64,000 nt of DNA from contig NZ_LT629702.1 in assembly GCF_900103345.1 (NCBI RefSeq), forward strand, positions 1,798,001 through 1,862,000, given 5' to 3'. Made by a program: the position numbers and the translations under genes. Within the stretch, counting starts at the first letter, position 1. Each line of letters begins with the position of its first letter. The notes below the pieces were generated by a model that worked only from the letters and a program-made list of their open reading frames with translations, was not told the origin of the DNA and made no database searches. Positions 9,002 to 17,330 of this stretch are shown here, piece by piece. The stretch comes from Pseudomonas azotoformans (GTDB taxonomy: Bacteria; Pseudomonadota; Gammaproteobacteria; Pseudomonadales; Pseudomonadaceae).

Positions 9002-9382
9002 CTAGCGTCCGTATCTCACCGTACCTGAATAGGATTTAGACGCGCTGGTTTCGTTTTTCAGCCTTACACGATAGGTACCGAATGGCCCCACGTAAGACGC
9101 GTTAGTGCCGATACTGAATGACACTCTGCTCCAGGATGAGCCTACTTCACGCTCAATAAAAATCGCCGGAGCACTTCCCGCTCCTCCCGCTGAAACCGTT
9201 GCATCGATATTCGCGGCAGAACAGCCATTGGCTCCGGTTATTTTAAATGGACCATATACCGTAATCTCATCATTGGGCTGCATTATCCCGGTATAACTAT
9301 CAGCAATATTCAAACACAACGCAGATGCCTGGAATGAAACAAGCATCAATCCAGCAAGCGGCAATGCAATAAGGCTTTTCAT
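9002..9382 (-). CDS. Small exported protein, 126 aa, unknown
   Basis: From the ATG complement at 9380-9382, preceded by GGAGACTATT. It has a clear signal peptide (MKSLIALPLAGLMLVSFQASA) with cleavage expected after ASA, leaving a mature domain of about 105 residues with two cysteines (LCLNIAD; NGCSAAN) that may pair. The mature part is beta-strand rich (FGTYRVRLKNETSASKSYSGTVRYGR). AT-richer than its surroundings. The frame opens further upstream to 9424, but those residues do not resemble an export signal. No family recognised. Confidence 0.75.
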   Translation of the reverse strand: MKSLIALPLAGLMLVSFQASALCLNIADSYTGIMQPNDEITVYGPFKITGANGCSAANIDATVSAGGAGSAPAIFIEREVGSSWSRVSFSIGTNASYVGPFGTYRVRLKNETSASKSYSGTVRYGR

Positions 9383-9809
9383 AATAGTCTCCATCAGTAT
9401 TAAGAAAACACAAAAGCGCATCACGCAAGGAGCGCGTCAATTGACCACTCCACGCTTGCCAGACTGCATGAATTATTTATCAAAGTAAGCCAGCCGCTTC
9501 CTAAATTCTGGAAGGAAAGGCCTGTCATTTTTTAGTGTAGGAACAAGTAAGGCGCGTCCTAATCCTGCCTCCCACTTATAAGATCGGCATTTAATAGCAT
9601 TTTACTTTGCGTTTTTTTCAGATAAATATTCTAACCCTTGGCACGGGGCGGTTTACTCGCGAATGCGGTGTGTCAGATAGAAATGCACTGCCTGACCCAC
9701 CGCCACCCGGAGCAAGCCCCCTCCCACATTGAATCTGCATCGCCTGGGGGCAGCAGGGTCGCATTACAGGTAAACTCCCCTCCTTTTCATCTATTCCACG
9801 GAGTTCGCC
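9383..9809. other. Intergenic region upstream of sbcD
   Basis: 427 bases, AT-rich from about 9460 to 9640. It holds the promoter of the exported-protein gene, a solitary REP-type repeat (about 9654-9729) and the sbcD promoter. No frame here looks like a gene. Confidence 0.6.
9654..9729. repeat. Solitary REP sequence (half REPIN)
   Basis: AGCAAGCCCCCTCCCACA at 9711-9728 matches one arm of the REP doublets in this window, but the partner arm is missing. The flanking CGCGAATGCGGTGTGTCAG is also a common P. fluorescens REP-adjacent sequence, as far as I remember. Confidence 0.75.
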
Positions 9810-11051
9810 TTGCGTCTGTTTCACACCTCCGACTGGCACCTGGGCCAAAACCTCCACGGCCAGGAACGCGACTTCGAACACGCCTGTTTCCTCGAGTGGC
9901 TGCTGGGCCAACTCAAGACCCATCAGCCGGATGCTCTGCTTATCGCCGGCGATATCTTCGACACCGTCAACCCGCCGCTCAAGGCCCAGGAGCGGCTGTA
10001 TGACTTCATCATCAGCGCCCACGAACAAAACCCCAAGCTGACCATCGTGATGATCGCCGGCAACCACGATTCCGGCTCGCGCATTGAACTGCCCGCGCCA
10101 CTGATGCGCCGCCTGCACACCCACGCCCTCGGCCGCGTGCTGTGGCTGGACGATGGCCAGCTCGACGCCGAACGCCTGCTAATCCCGCTGCCCGACGCCA
10201 AAGGCAAGGTTGCCGCGTGGTGCCTGGCGCTGCCCTTTTTGCGCCCGGCGGAAGTCACCGGCGCGCACCTGGGTGACGACTACCTGCGCGGTATCGGCCA
10301 GGTGCATGAATGGCTGATCGCCGCGGCCAATGCCAAGCGCAAAAAAGGCCAGGCGCTGATTGCCATCAGCCATGCGCACATGGCCGGTGGTTCGGTGTCG
10401 GAAGACTCCGAGCGCAGCCTGATCATCGGCAATGCCGAGGCGCTGCCGGCCAGCCTGTTCGATAAAAGTGTCGGCTATGTTGCCCTCGGCCATTTGCACA
10501 AGCCGCAAAAGGTCAATGGCGAAGAACGTATTCGCTACAGTGGCTCCCCGATCCCACTGTCGTTTTCCGAAATCGGCTACAAGCACCAGATCCTCGATGT
10601 GGTGTTCCAGGGCCAATGCCTGGTGAGCGTCGAACCCATCCTGATCCCGCGTTCGGTCGACCTGCAACGTCTGGAAGCCGCGCCCCTGGCGGATATCCTC
10701 AAGGCCCTGGCCGAGTTGCCGGACATCGACCTGCTGGCTGAAACCCAACGCCACCCCTGGCTCGAAGTGCGCGTCCTGCTCGACGAACCGCAGCCCGACC
10801 TGCGTCAGCAAATCGAAGCCGCGCTGCAAGGCAAGGCTGTGCGCCTGGTGCGCATCGCTGCCGAGTACGCTGGCAAGGGCCCCCGTGAGGACGAAGGCGA
10901 CGACCGCCTGATCGAACTCGACCAGCTCACGCCTCAGGAATTGTTCAGCCGCGCCTGGCAGGACAGCTACGGCAGCGAGGTAGATGAACAGACCTTGAAG
11001 GACTTCGCCGTGTTGCTCCAGGAAGTGCAGCAAGAGGAGGAACAGCCATGA
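9810..11051 (+). CDS. sbcD: SbcD nuclease subunit
   Basis: 413 residues. The start is a TTG at 9810 with GGAG 6 bases upstream; MRLFHTSDWHLGQ is the conserved SbcD N-terminus. Metallophosphoesterase motifs are in order: D8 and H10 (DWH), GD at 47-48 (AGDIFDT), GNHDS at about 84, SHAHMAGGS at about 191, and GHLHKPQ. With SbcC it forms the Mre11-Rad50-like complex that opens hairpins and processes blocked DNA ends. Its stop overlaps the sbcC start by 4 bases, so stoichiometric expression is expected. Confidence 0.97.
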   Translation: MRLFHTSDWHLGQNLHGQERDFEHACFLEWLLGQLKTHQPDALLIAGDIFDTVNPPLKAQERLYDFIISAHEQNPKLTIVMIAGNHDSGSRIELPAPLMRRLHTHALGRVLWLDDGQLDAERLLIPLPDAKGKVAAWCLALPFLRPAEVTGAHLGDDYLRGIGQVHEWLIAAANAKRKKGQALIAISHAHMAGGSVSEDSERSLIIGNAEALPASLFDKSVGYVALGHLHKPQKVNGEERIRYSGSPIPLSFSEIGYKHQILDVVFQGQCLVSVEPILIPRSVDLQRLEAAPLADILKALAELPDIDLLAETQRHPWLEVRVLLDEPQPDLRQQIEAALQGKAVRLVRIAAEYAGKGPREDEGDDRLIELDQLTPQELFSRAWQDSYGSEVDEQTLKDFAVLLQEVQQEEEQP

Positions 11052-14000
11052 AGATCCTTGCCATCCGCCTGAAAAACCTCGCTTCCCTGGCCGGCCCGTT
11101 CGAGATCGACTTCACCGCCGAGCCCCTGGCCAGCGCCGGGTTGTTCGCGATCACCGGGCCGACCGGCGCCGGTAAAAGCACCTTGCTCGATGCCTTGTGC
11201 CTGGCACTGTTTGGCGCCGTGCCGCGCCTGGGTGATACCGGCCAGGCGAAGATGCCGGATGCCGACAGCGATATCTCCATCGGTGACCCGCGCACGTTGT
11301 TGCGACGCGGCACCGGTGGCGGTTATGCCGAGGTGGATTTTGTCGGCGTCAGTGGCCGCCGTTACCGCGCGCGCTGGGAAGCCAATCGCGCCCGCGACAA
11401 GGCCAGCGGCAAGTTGCAGAACAGCCGCCAGACCCTGATCGACCTGGACAGCGACCAACTGCTGGCCAGCCAGAAAACCGAATACAAGACCCAGTTGGAG
11501 TTGGCGCTGGGCCTTAACTTCGAACAGTTCACCCGCGCCGTGTTGCTGGCGCAAAGCGAGTTCAGCGCGTTCCTCAAGGCCAACGACAACGAGCGCAGCG
11601 AACTGCTGGAAAAGCTCACCGACACCGCGCTGTACACCCAACTGGGCCGGCGCGCCTTCGACAAGGCCAAAGAGGCCCGGGACGCGCACAAGCAGTTGCA
11701 GGACCAGGCCACCGGCGTGGTGCCCCTGGCCGCTGAAGCCCGTGCCGAACTGGATCAACAATTCGATGCCGCGCAGCAGCAACTCAAGGTCCATCAAGCC
11801 CAACTCAAGCAGCTGGAGCTTCAGCACACCTGGCTCAAGGAATTGCGCGAATGGCAGGAACGCCAACTCGCCGCCACCGAGCAGCTTCAGCTGGCGCAGG
11901 CCGAATGGAATAACCAGGACGCGCAGCGCCAGGACCTGAGCCGCCTGGAACAGTTGGCGCCGCAGCGTCATCTGTTCGTGCGCCAGGCGGAACTCGGCAC
12001 ACAGCTGGCCCCGTTGGCGGCGCAGATTCAGTCGCATACCCGGCAACAAGACGAACTACACACCCGCCAGGAACAGGCCCGGCAGCAACAAACCAACGCG
12101 CAAACCGCCTTGGCTGAAGCGCTGAACAACCAGGCGGATGCCGCGCCTTTGCTGCGCCAGGCGTTCGACGAACAAAGCACCCTCGCGCACTTGACCAAAG
12201 AGCTGGCCAAGCGCACCGAGGACAAACAGCAGCACGCAAGCGCCTGCACCGAAGGCCAGGCCCGGCTCACCGGCCTGCTGGAAAAACAGAGCGAAGTCGC
12301 AGAGCGCCTGCAACGCCTGGCCACCGAGCTTGAGCGCAGTGCCGCCCTCGCGCCCTTGAGTGATGCGTGGACCGCCTACCGCGACCGTCTGCAACAACTG
12401 ATGCTGATCGGTAACCGCCTGAATAAAGGCCAGGCCGAACTGCCGCAATTGGAGCAACGTGCAACCCGTGCCGCCGAACAGTTCACCCAGCAACGCGAAG
12501 CCCTGGACCTGCTGTATCAGGAGGCTGGTGCCGAGCCTCACGCCGTGGCCGAACAGATCCAATTGCTGGCCAGCCTGCTGCAAGACAATCGCAAACAGCA
12601 ACGTGCCTTCGAAGACCTGACGCGCCTGTGGGACAACCAGCAACAGCTGGACCAGCAAGCCGCCACGCTGACGCAAAAGCTCACCGCCGCCCAACAGCAA
12701 CGCGAACAGTTGAACCAGACCGGCCTGCAAACCAAAGCCGAGCTGACCGTCGCGGAACAGACGCTGAACGTGACCAAACAACTGCTGGAACGCCAGCGCC
12801 TGGCCCGCAGTGCCAGCGTCGAGGAATTGCGCGAGCAGTTGCAGGACGACCAGCCCTGCCCGGTGTGCGGCAGTCACGAACACCCGTACCACCAGCCCGA
12901 AGCCCTGCTGCAAAGCCTCGGTCGTCATGATGAAAACGAGGAAGCCAGCGCGCAGAAAGCGGTGGACACCCTCAAGGAGAAACTCACCGAGTTGCGTGGC
13001 GAAGTGGGCGGTTTGATCGCCCAGCAAAAGGAATACCTGCAACAGCAGGAACACCTGGCGACGCAACAACAAGCGCTGAAACCGAGCCTGGATGCACACC
13101 CGCTGACCGCATCGTTGCTCAACCAAGAAGCCGCCAAACGCAGCGCCTGGCTTGAGCAGCAACTGAGCCAACTGACCCAAAGCATCAGCCAGGACGAACA
13201 GCGCCAAGGCGCCCTGCTCAACCTGCAACAAAACGCCGGGCGCCTGCAGCAACAACTGCAAGCCGCCCAGGAGGCAAGCCAGCAGGCCCGCCAATTACTG
13301 GTCGACCAGCAACGCGAGTTGGCCAGTGACCGCGAACGCCTTGAGCAGGAACTGAGTGCCTTCGCCAACCTGCTGCCCGCAGACACCCTGGCAGGTCTGC
13401 GCGCCGAGCCGGCCGCCACCTTCATGCAGCTGGACCAGCAGGTCAGCCAGCGCCTGGAACAGCTGGGCCACCAGCGCGACGAATTGGCCGAGCAACAGGA
13501 ACGTCAACAGGCGATCGAGAAGGAACAGACCCACCAGCAGCATCGCCAGCAACAACTCGACGCCCTGCTCCAGCAGGTCACCGAGCTGGAGGCCCAACAG
13601 CGAGCGACCCAGGAAAAACTCAGCGCGTTGCTCGGTGAGCACACCAGCGCCGAGCAGTGGCAGCAACAGCTGGATCACGCCGTTACCCAGTCGCGCCAGA
13701 GCGAAACCGACGGCAACCAACAACTGCAAGAGATCCACAACGCCCTGATCCAACTGGCCGCCGACCTCAAGGCCCAGCAGGAACGCGAGCAGGCATTGCA
13801 GGCCGAACAGCACAGCCTCGACACGCGCCTGCACGACTGGCGCGTCCTGCACCCGGAACTCGACGACGCCGGCCTCGACCGTTTGCTGGCCTACGACGAC
13901 GCCCAGGTCAGCCACTTGCGCCAGCAGTTACAGCACAGTGAAAAAGCCGTCGAACAAGCGCGGGTCCTGCTGCGGGAACGCGAGCAACGCCTTGCCGAGC

Positions 14001-14686
14001 ACCAGGCCCAACACAATGGCAACCTCGCAGCCGATGAGTTGGACACCGCCCTGGCCACGCTCAACCAACAGCTGGCCGAAGCCGAGAAACACTGCGCCGA
14101 ACTGCGCGCGCGCCAGTCCGAAGACCAGCGTCGCCAGGACGCCAACCAGGCCTTTGCCGAACAGATCGCCAAGGCGTATGACGAATGGCAACGCTGGGCG
14201 CGCCTGAACGCACTGATCGGCTCGGCCACCGGCGACACCTTCCGCAAGATCGCCCAGGCCTACAATCTCGACCTGCTGGTGCACCACGCCAACGTGCAAC
14301 TGCGCCAACTGGTACGCCGTTACCGCCTCAAGCGCGGCGGCAGCATGTTGGGGCTGCTGGTGATGGACACGGAAATGGGCGACGAACTGCGCTCGGTGCA
14401 CTCGTTGTCCGGCGGCGAAACCTTCCTGGTGTCGTTGGCGTTGGCCTTGGGCCTGGCGTCGATGGCCTCCAGCACATTGAAGATCGAGTCGCTGTTTATC
14501 GATGAAGGCTTCGGCAGCCTGGACCCGGAATCGCTGCAACTGGCGATGGACGCGCTGGACGGTTTGCAGGCCCAGGGGCGCAAGGTGGCGGTGATTTCCC
14601 ACGTGCAGGAAATGCACGAGCGCATCCCCGTACAGATCCAGGTCAAGCGCCAGGGCAATGGCTTGAGCACCTTGGAGGTCAAGTGA
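11048..14686 (+). CDS. sbcC: SbcC ATPase subunit (Rad50-like)
   Basis: 1,212 residues. The N-terminal ATPase lobe has Walker A GPTGAGKS at 37-44. Two very long Gln/Leu-rich coiled-coil arms flank the zinc hook CPVCG (cysteines at 604 and 607). The C-terminal lobe has the ABC signature SLSGGETFLVSLALALGLA and Walker B LFIDEGFGSLDPE. All parts expected for an SMC-like nuclease partner are present. It overlaps sbcD upstream (ATGA), and the next gene starts GTGA at its stop. The unusual Gln density of the coils gives many long shadow frames on the other strand. Confidence 0.97.
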   Translation: MKILAIRLKNLASLAGPFEIDFTAEPLASAGLFAITGPTGAGKSTLLDALCLALFGAVPRLGDTGQAKMPDADSDISIGDPRTLLRRGTGGGYAEVDFVGVSGRRYRARWEANRARDKASGKLQNSRQTLIDLDSDQLLASQKTEYKTQLELALGLNFEQFTRAVLLAQSEFSAFLKANDNERSELLEKLTDTALYTQLGRRAFDKAKEARDAHKQLQDQATGVVPLAAEARAELDQQFDAAQQQLKVHQAQLKQLELQHTWLKELREWQERQLAATEQLQLAQAEWNNQDAQRQDLSRLEQLAPQRHLFVRQAELGTQLAPLAAQIQSHTRQQDELHTRQEQARQQQTNAQTALAEALNNQADAAPLLRQAFDEQSTLAHLTKELAKRTEDKQQHASACTEGQARLTGLLEKQSEVAERLQRLATELERSAALAPLSDAWTAYRDRLQQLMLIGNRLNKGQAELPQLEQRATRAAEQFTQQREALDLLYQEAGAEPHAVAEQIQLLASLLQDNRKQQRAFEDLTRLWDNQQQLDQQAATLTQKLTAAQQQREQLNQTGLQTKAELTVAEQTLNVTKQLLERQRLARSASVEELREQLQDDQPCPVCGSHEHPYHQPEALLQSLGRHDENEEASAQKAVDTLKEKLTELRGEVGGLIAQQKEYLQQQEHLATQQQALKPSLDAHPLTASLLNQEAAKRSAWLEQQLSQLTQSISQDEQRQGALLNLQQNAGRLQQQLQAAQEASQQARQLLVDQQRELASDRERLEQELSAFANLLPADTLAGLRAEPAATFMQLDQQVSQRLEQLGHQRDELAEQQERQQAIEKEQTHQQHRQQQLDALLQQVTELEAQQRATQEKLSALLGEHTSAEQWQQQLDHAVTQSRQSETDGNQQLQEIHNALIQLAADLKAQQEREQALQAEQHSLDTRLHDWRVLHPELDDAGLDRLLAYDDAQVSHLRQQLQHSEKAVEQARVLLREREQRLAEHQAQHNGNLAADELDTALATLNQQLAEAEKHCAELRARQSEDQRRQDANQAFAEQIAKAYDEWQRWARLNALIGSATGDTFRKIAQAYNLDLLVHHANVQLRQLVRRYRLKRGGSMLGLLVMDTEMGDELRSVHSLSGGETFLVSLALALGLASMASSTLKIESLFIDEGFGSLDPESLQLAMDALDGLQAQGRKVAVISHVQEMHERIPVQIQVKRQGNGLSTLEVK

Positions 14687-15276
14687 GCGAGGCGCTGCTG
14701 TATTCGTTCCGGCGTTGCCCGTATGCGATGCGGGCACGCCTGGCCTTGCGTTATTCAGGCGTGCCCGTGCGGATCATCGAGGTGAGCCTGAAGGCCAAGC
14801 CGGCCGAGATGCTGGCGCTGTCGCCCAAGGGCACGGTGCCGGTACTGAGCGTTGACGGACAGGTGATTGAAGAGAGCCTGGAGATCATGCAATGGGCCCT
14901 GGCCCAGCACGATCCGGATGATTGGCGGCTGCAGGGTGACCCAGCGGTTTTGGCGCTGATTGCCGAGAACGACCAGGGCTTCAAGTATCACCTGGATCGA
15001 TACAAGTACGCCGACCGCTATCCGGAACACCCGATGGAACATTATCGGGCGGAGGGCGAGGTGTTCTTGCAGAAGCTGGAAGGCTTGCTGGCGGAACGCG
15101 CCTACTTGCTGGCAGAGCATCCGAGCCTGGCGGACATGGCCCTGGCGCCGTTTGTGCGGCAGTTTGCCCATGTGGATCGGGAGTGGTTCGCCGGGACGCC
15201 GTATCAACGGTTACAAGCCTGGCTTCAGCGCGTCCTTACTTCACCGCTATTTATCGCCGTGATGGCAAAACCCTGA
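14683..15276 (+). CDS. Glutathione S-transferase family protein
   Basis: 197 residues from a GTG start that overlaps the sbcC stop (GTGA). The thioredoxin-fold N-terminal domain begins MSEALLYSFRRCPYAMRARL with a CPYA motif at 12-15 (a possible catalytic cysteine), the cis-Pro loop (SPKGTVPVL) and ESLEIMQWA for glutathione contact. The C-terminal helical GST domain follows (LAEHPSLADMALAPFVRQF). The substrate is unknown. Coupling to sbcCD is probably positional only, although a role in oxidative DNA damage is possible. A REPIN follows directly. Confidence 0.85.
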   Translation: MSEALLYSFRRCPYAMRARLALRYSGVPVRIIEVSLKAKPAEMLALSPKGTVPVLSVDGQVIEESLEIMQWALAQHDPDDWRLQGDPAVLALIAENDQGFKYHLDRYKYADRYPEHPMEHYRAEGEVFLQKLEGLLAERAYLLAEHPSLADMALAPFVRQFAHVDREWFAGTPYQRLQAWLQRVLTSPLFIAVMAKP

Positions 15277-15292
15277 AGCCGGCACAATCAAA

Positions 15293-15381
15293 TGTGGGAG
15301 GGGGCTTGCCCCCGATGACGGTGGATCAGTCAGCTAATCTGTAGCTGACCCACTGCTATCGGGGGCAAGCCCCCTCCCACA
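15293..15381. repeat. REPIN downstream of the GST gene
   Basis: TGTGGGAGGGGGCTTGCCCC from 15293 and the exact inverted form ending CCCCCTCCCACA at 15381, with a spacer containing a further inverted segment (CAGTCAGCTAATCTGTAGCTG). Same family as the doublet at 1261. Confidence 0.93.
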
Positions 15382-15403
15382 TTTGATCTCAGTGATCTAC
15401 CGC

Positions 15404-15583
15404 TTAGTGCTGGGTCTTGTGATCCAGTGCAGCATAGAAATTGGCGCTCTGTTGCAGGTATTTCTGGGTGTAGGCGCTGGTGCTGGATTTTTTGCCGGTG
15501 ACTTCCACGCTGGCCGCGGCAGGCAGGGCAACAGTGGCGGAAACAGCGGAAGCGGCGATGATGGAGAAGAGGTTCAGATTCAT
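15404..15583 (-). CDS. 59-residue exported peptide
   Basis: A short gene on the minus strand starting at the ATG complement 15581-15583. The signal peptide is MNLNLFSIIAASAVSATVAL followed by PAAAS. The mature part of about 35 residues contains VEVTGKKSSTSAYTQKYLQQ, then SANFYAALDHKTQH. AAGGG lies upstream of the start. Small exported peptides of this type (signal, polar linker, YxxKYLQQS core) occur widely in Pseudomonas as far as I recall, but without known function. It stands alone between a REPIN and the lactonase-like gene. Confidence 0.7.
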   Translation of the reverse strand: MNLNLFSIIAASAVSATVALPAAASVEVTGKKSSTSAYTQKYLQQSANFYAALDHKTQH

Positions 15584-15712
15584 GTCGGTAACCCTTGTGT
15601 TCGTTTGGTTGAGTGGCCGGGGAAGGCCTTGGAACCAAACTTACGCCCGAGGGCTGAACCTTAGAAATGCTTTGAAACAGTAGCCGCTATTAACAGAATT
15701 AATAGAAAGGGT

Positions 15713-15735
15713 CAGGCCCCGCGCGGCGGGGCCTG
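15713..15735 (-). terminator. GC stem-loop after the lactonase-like gene
   Basis: CAGGCCCCGC / GCGGGGCCTG form a 10-bp stem with a 3-base loop, 5 bases past the minus-strand stop at 15740. The downstream side on the minus strand reads ACCCTTTCTATTAATTC, only moderately U-rich. Confidence 0.7.
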
Positions 15736-15739
15736 TGGC

Positions 15740-16915
15740 TTATTGACGCACCAGGAACTTGAGGTCGCTAGGGGCATCGATCGACAATTTCTGCACGGTT
15801 TTACCCAGCAGGCCGGTTTTTGGGTCGCGTTCGACCACGACGATTTCGTTGCTTTTCTGATTGGCGATCAGCAGGAACCGACCGCTGGGGTCCAGGCTGA
15901 ATTCGCGCGGGTGGTCACCGTCCACCGAGCGACGTTGCAACTCCTTTAGGTGCGCGGTGGCCGGGTCGATGCTGAACACCAGCAACTGGTTGGCCGTGCC
16001 ACGGTTGCTCACGTAGAGGAATTTGCCGTCACTGGAGGCGTGCAACGCGGCACCGGCCTTGTCGGACACCGGTTGGCCAGCGGCGAAGTCCACCAGTTGG
16101 GTCTGGGTCAACTGGCCGTCCTTGTAGTCGAACACCGCGATCTGTGCGCTCATCTCGGTGGTCAACCAGGCGTGCTTGCCATCGGCGCTGAACAACAGGT
16201 GGCGCGGGCCGCTGCCGGGCGGCAGTTGCACCGAGGCCGGGTTGGCAGGGGTCAATGGCAATTCATGGTTGGCCTTGGGGTCGTAGCGATAGGCAAATAC
16301 CTTGTCCGCCCCCAGGTCCTGCACAAACACATACTTGCCATCCGGCGACGACACCACCGAATGCACGTGGTTGGACGCCTGGCGCTCAGGGTTTACGCGA
16401 CTGGCCGGGTGCCCGCTCAGTTGCACCGGGGCCGACAGCTTGCCCGTGGCGTCGACTGGCAACACCGCCAGGCTGCCACCCGGGTCTTCCACCACCGAAT
16501 AGTTGGCGACGAACAGGTAGCGCCCATCGGCGGCCACGCTGGAATGGGTCGGCTCGTTGCCCAGGCTCTGCACCTGGTTGACCAGGGTTAGCTGGTGAGT
16601 CCGCGGATCGATGCTGTAGCTGCTTACGCGCCCGACCGGGTCTTTCTGCCCGGGACCGTTCTCGTTGACCACGAACAGGTGCTGCTGGTCCTTGGAGATC
16701 GTCAGCCAGGACGGGTTGGCCGCTTTGGCCGCGAGCACCGGCTTGCCGCTGAATTGGCCAGTGCGGCTGTCAAATTGCAGGCGATAGATGCCTTCGCTGC
16801 TGCCGGCGGTGTAGCTGCCCACCAACAGTTCATAGGTCTCGGCCGGCGCGGCTTGCACCGACATCGCACCCACGCTGCCGGCCATCAGCAGCGGCCAGAA
16901 TTTACGCATCATCAT
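15740..16915 (-). CDS. Exported lactonase-family seven-bladed beta-propeller
   Basis: 391 residues from the ATG at 16915. It belongs to the YbhE/Pgl lactonase family (PF10282), repeating propeller strands such as WLTISKDQQHLFVVNENG, DGRYLFVANYS, DGKYVFVQDLGADKVFAYRYD and DGKFLYVSNRG. Unlike cytoplasmic 6-phosphogluconolactonase it has a signal peptide (RKFWPLLMAGSVGAMSVQAAPAE), so it probably acts in the periplasm on sugar lactones. There are several candidate ATGs in a row (16924, 16915, 16912, 16909); GAGG 9 bases upstream favours 16915. The gene overlaps the end of the upstream small gene. Confidence 0.82.
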   Translation of the reverse strand: MMMRKFWPLLMAGSVGAMSVQAAPAETYELLVGSYTAGSSEGIYRLQFDSRTGQFSGKPVLAAKAANPSWLTISKDQQHLFVVNENGPGQKDPVGRVSSYSIDPRTHQLTLVNQVQSLGNEPTHSSVAADGRYLFVANYSVVEDPGGSLAVLPVDATGKLSAPVQLSGHPASRVNPERQASNHVHSVVSSPDGKYVFVQDLGADKVFAYRYDPKANHELPLTPANPASVQLPPGSGPRHLLFSADGKHAWLTTEMSAQIAVFDYKDGQLTQTQLVDFAAGQPVSDKAGAALHASSDGKFLYVSNRGTANQLLVFSIDPATAHLKELQRRSVDGDHPREFSLDPSGRFLLIANQKSNEIVVVERDPKTGLLGKTVQKLSIDAPSDLKFLVRQ

Positions 16916-17189
16916 CCGCTTCATCCTCGTCATTATTGTTGCCGGTGAAGGCGCTCATGCAGATCAGGCGGTGCTCGCCCGAATCACCGGTAAGGGTCCA
17001 GCTTTGCAAGGTGTCATCGAACGTCGCGGCGCTTACCTGTTCCAGGCTGAAACGCCAGCGTTTCTCTGCACGGCCGTCCATGGCGGTGATCAGCAATTTT
17101 TCTTTATCGAGTTGGAAATCGAAGGCATGCAGCCCATCGATTTCAAGCATGTCGCTGGTTTCAAGGACGGCAGGCAAATTCTCAGTCAT
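16902..17189 (-). CDS. Small acidic protein (possibly DUF5629)
   Basis: 95 residues from the ATG at 17189 (MTENLPAVLETSDMLEIDGL). Beta-rich with a conserved-looking core (MDGRAEKRWRFSLEQVSAATF, then WTLTGDSGEHRLICMSAF) and a very acidic C-terminal tail (NNNDEDEADDDA). The layout recalls the Pseudomonas DUF5629 family, but that is from memory and tentative. Its end overlaps the lactonase-like start region by about 14 bases, so the two are probably co-transcribed. Confidence 0.72.
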   Translation of the reverse strand: MTENLPAVLETSDMLEIDGLHAFDFQLDKEKLLITAMDGRAEKRWRFSLEQVSAATFDDTLQSWTLTGDSGEHRLICMSAFTGNNNDEDEADDDA

Positions 17190-17330
17190 CACAGTCTTTC
17201 ATCAGGTTCAAAGCGCTAATCATAGGCCAGTTTGCCGCGTGGGCCTAAAACCATAGCGGGCTACCGCATGCCGGCAACGCCGGACATTACCTTGCAAGGA
17301 CGCATTCTTATCCGACGTAAAGGAATTCCC

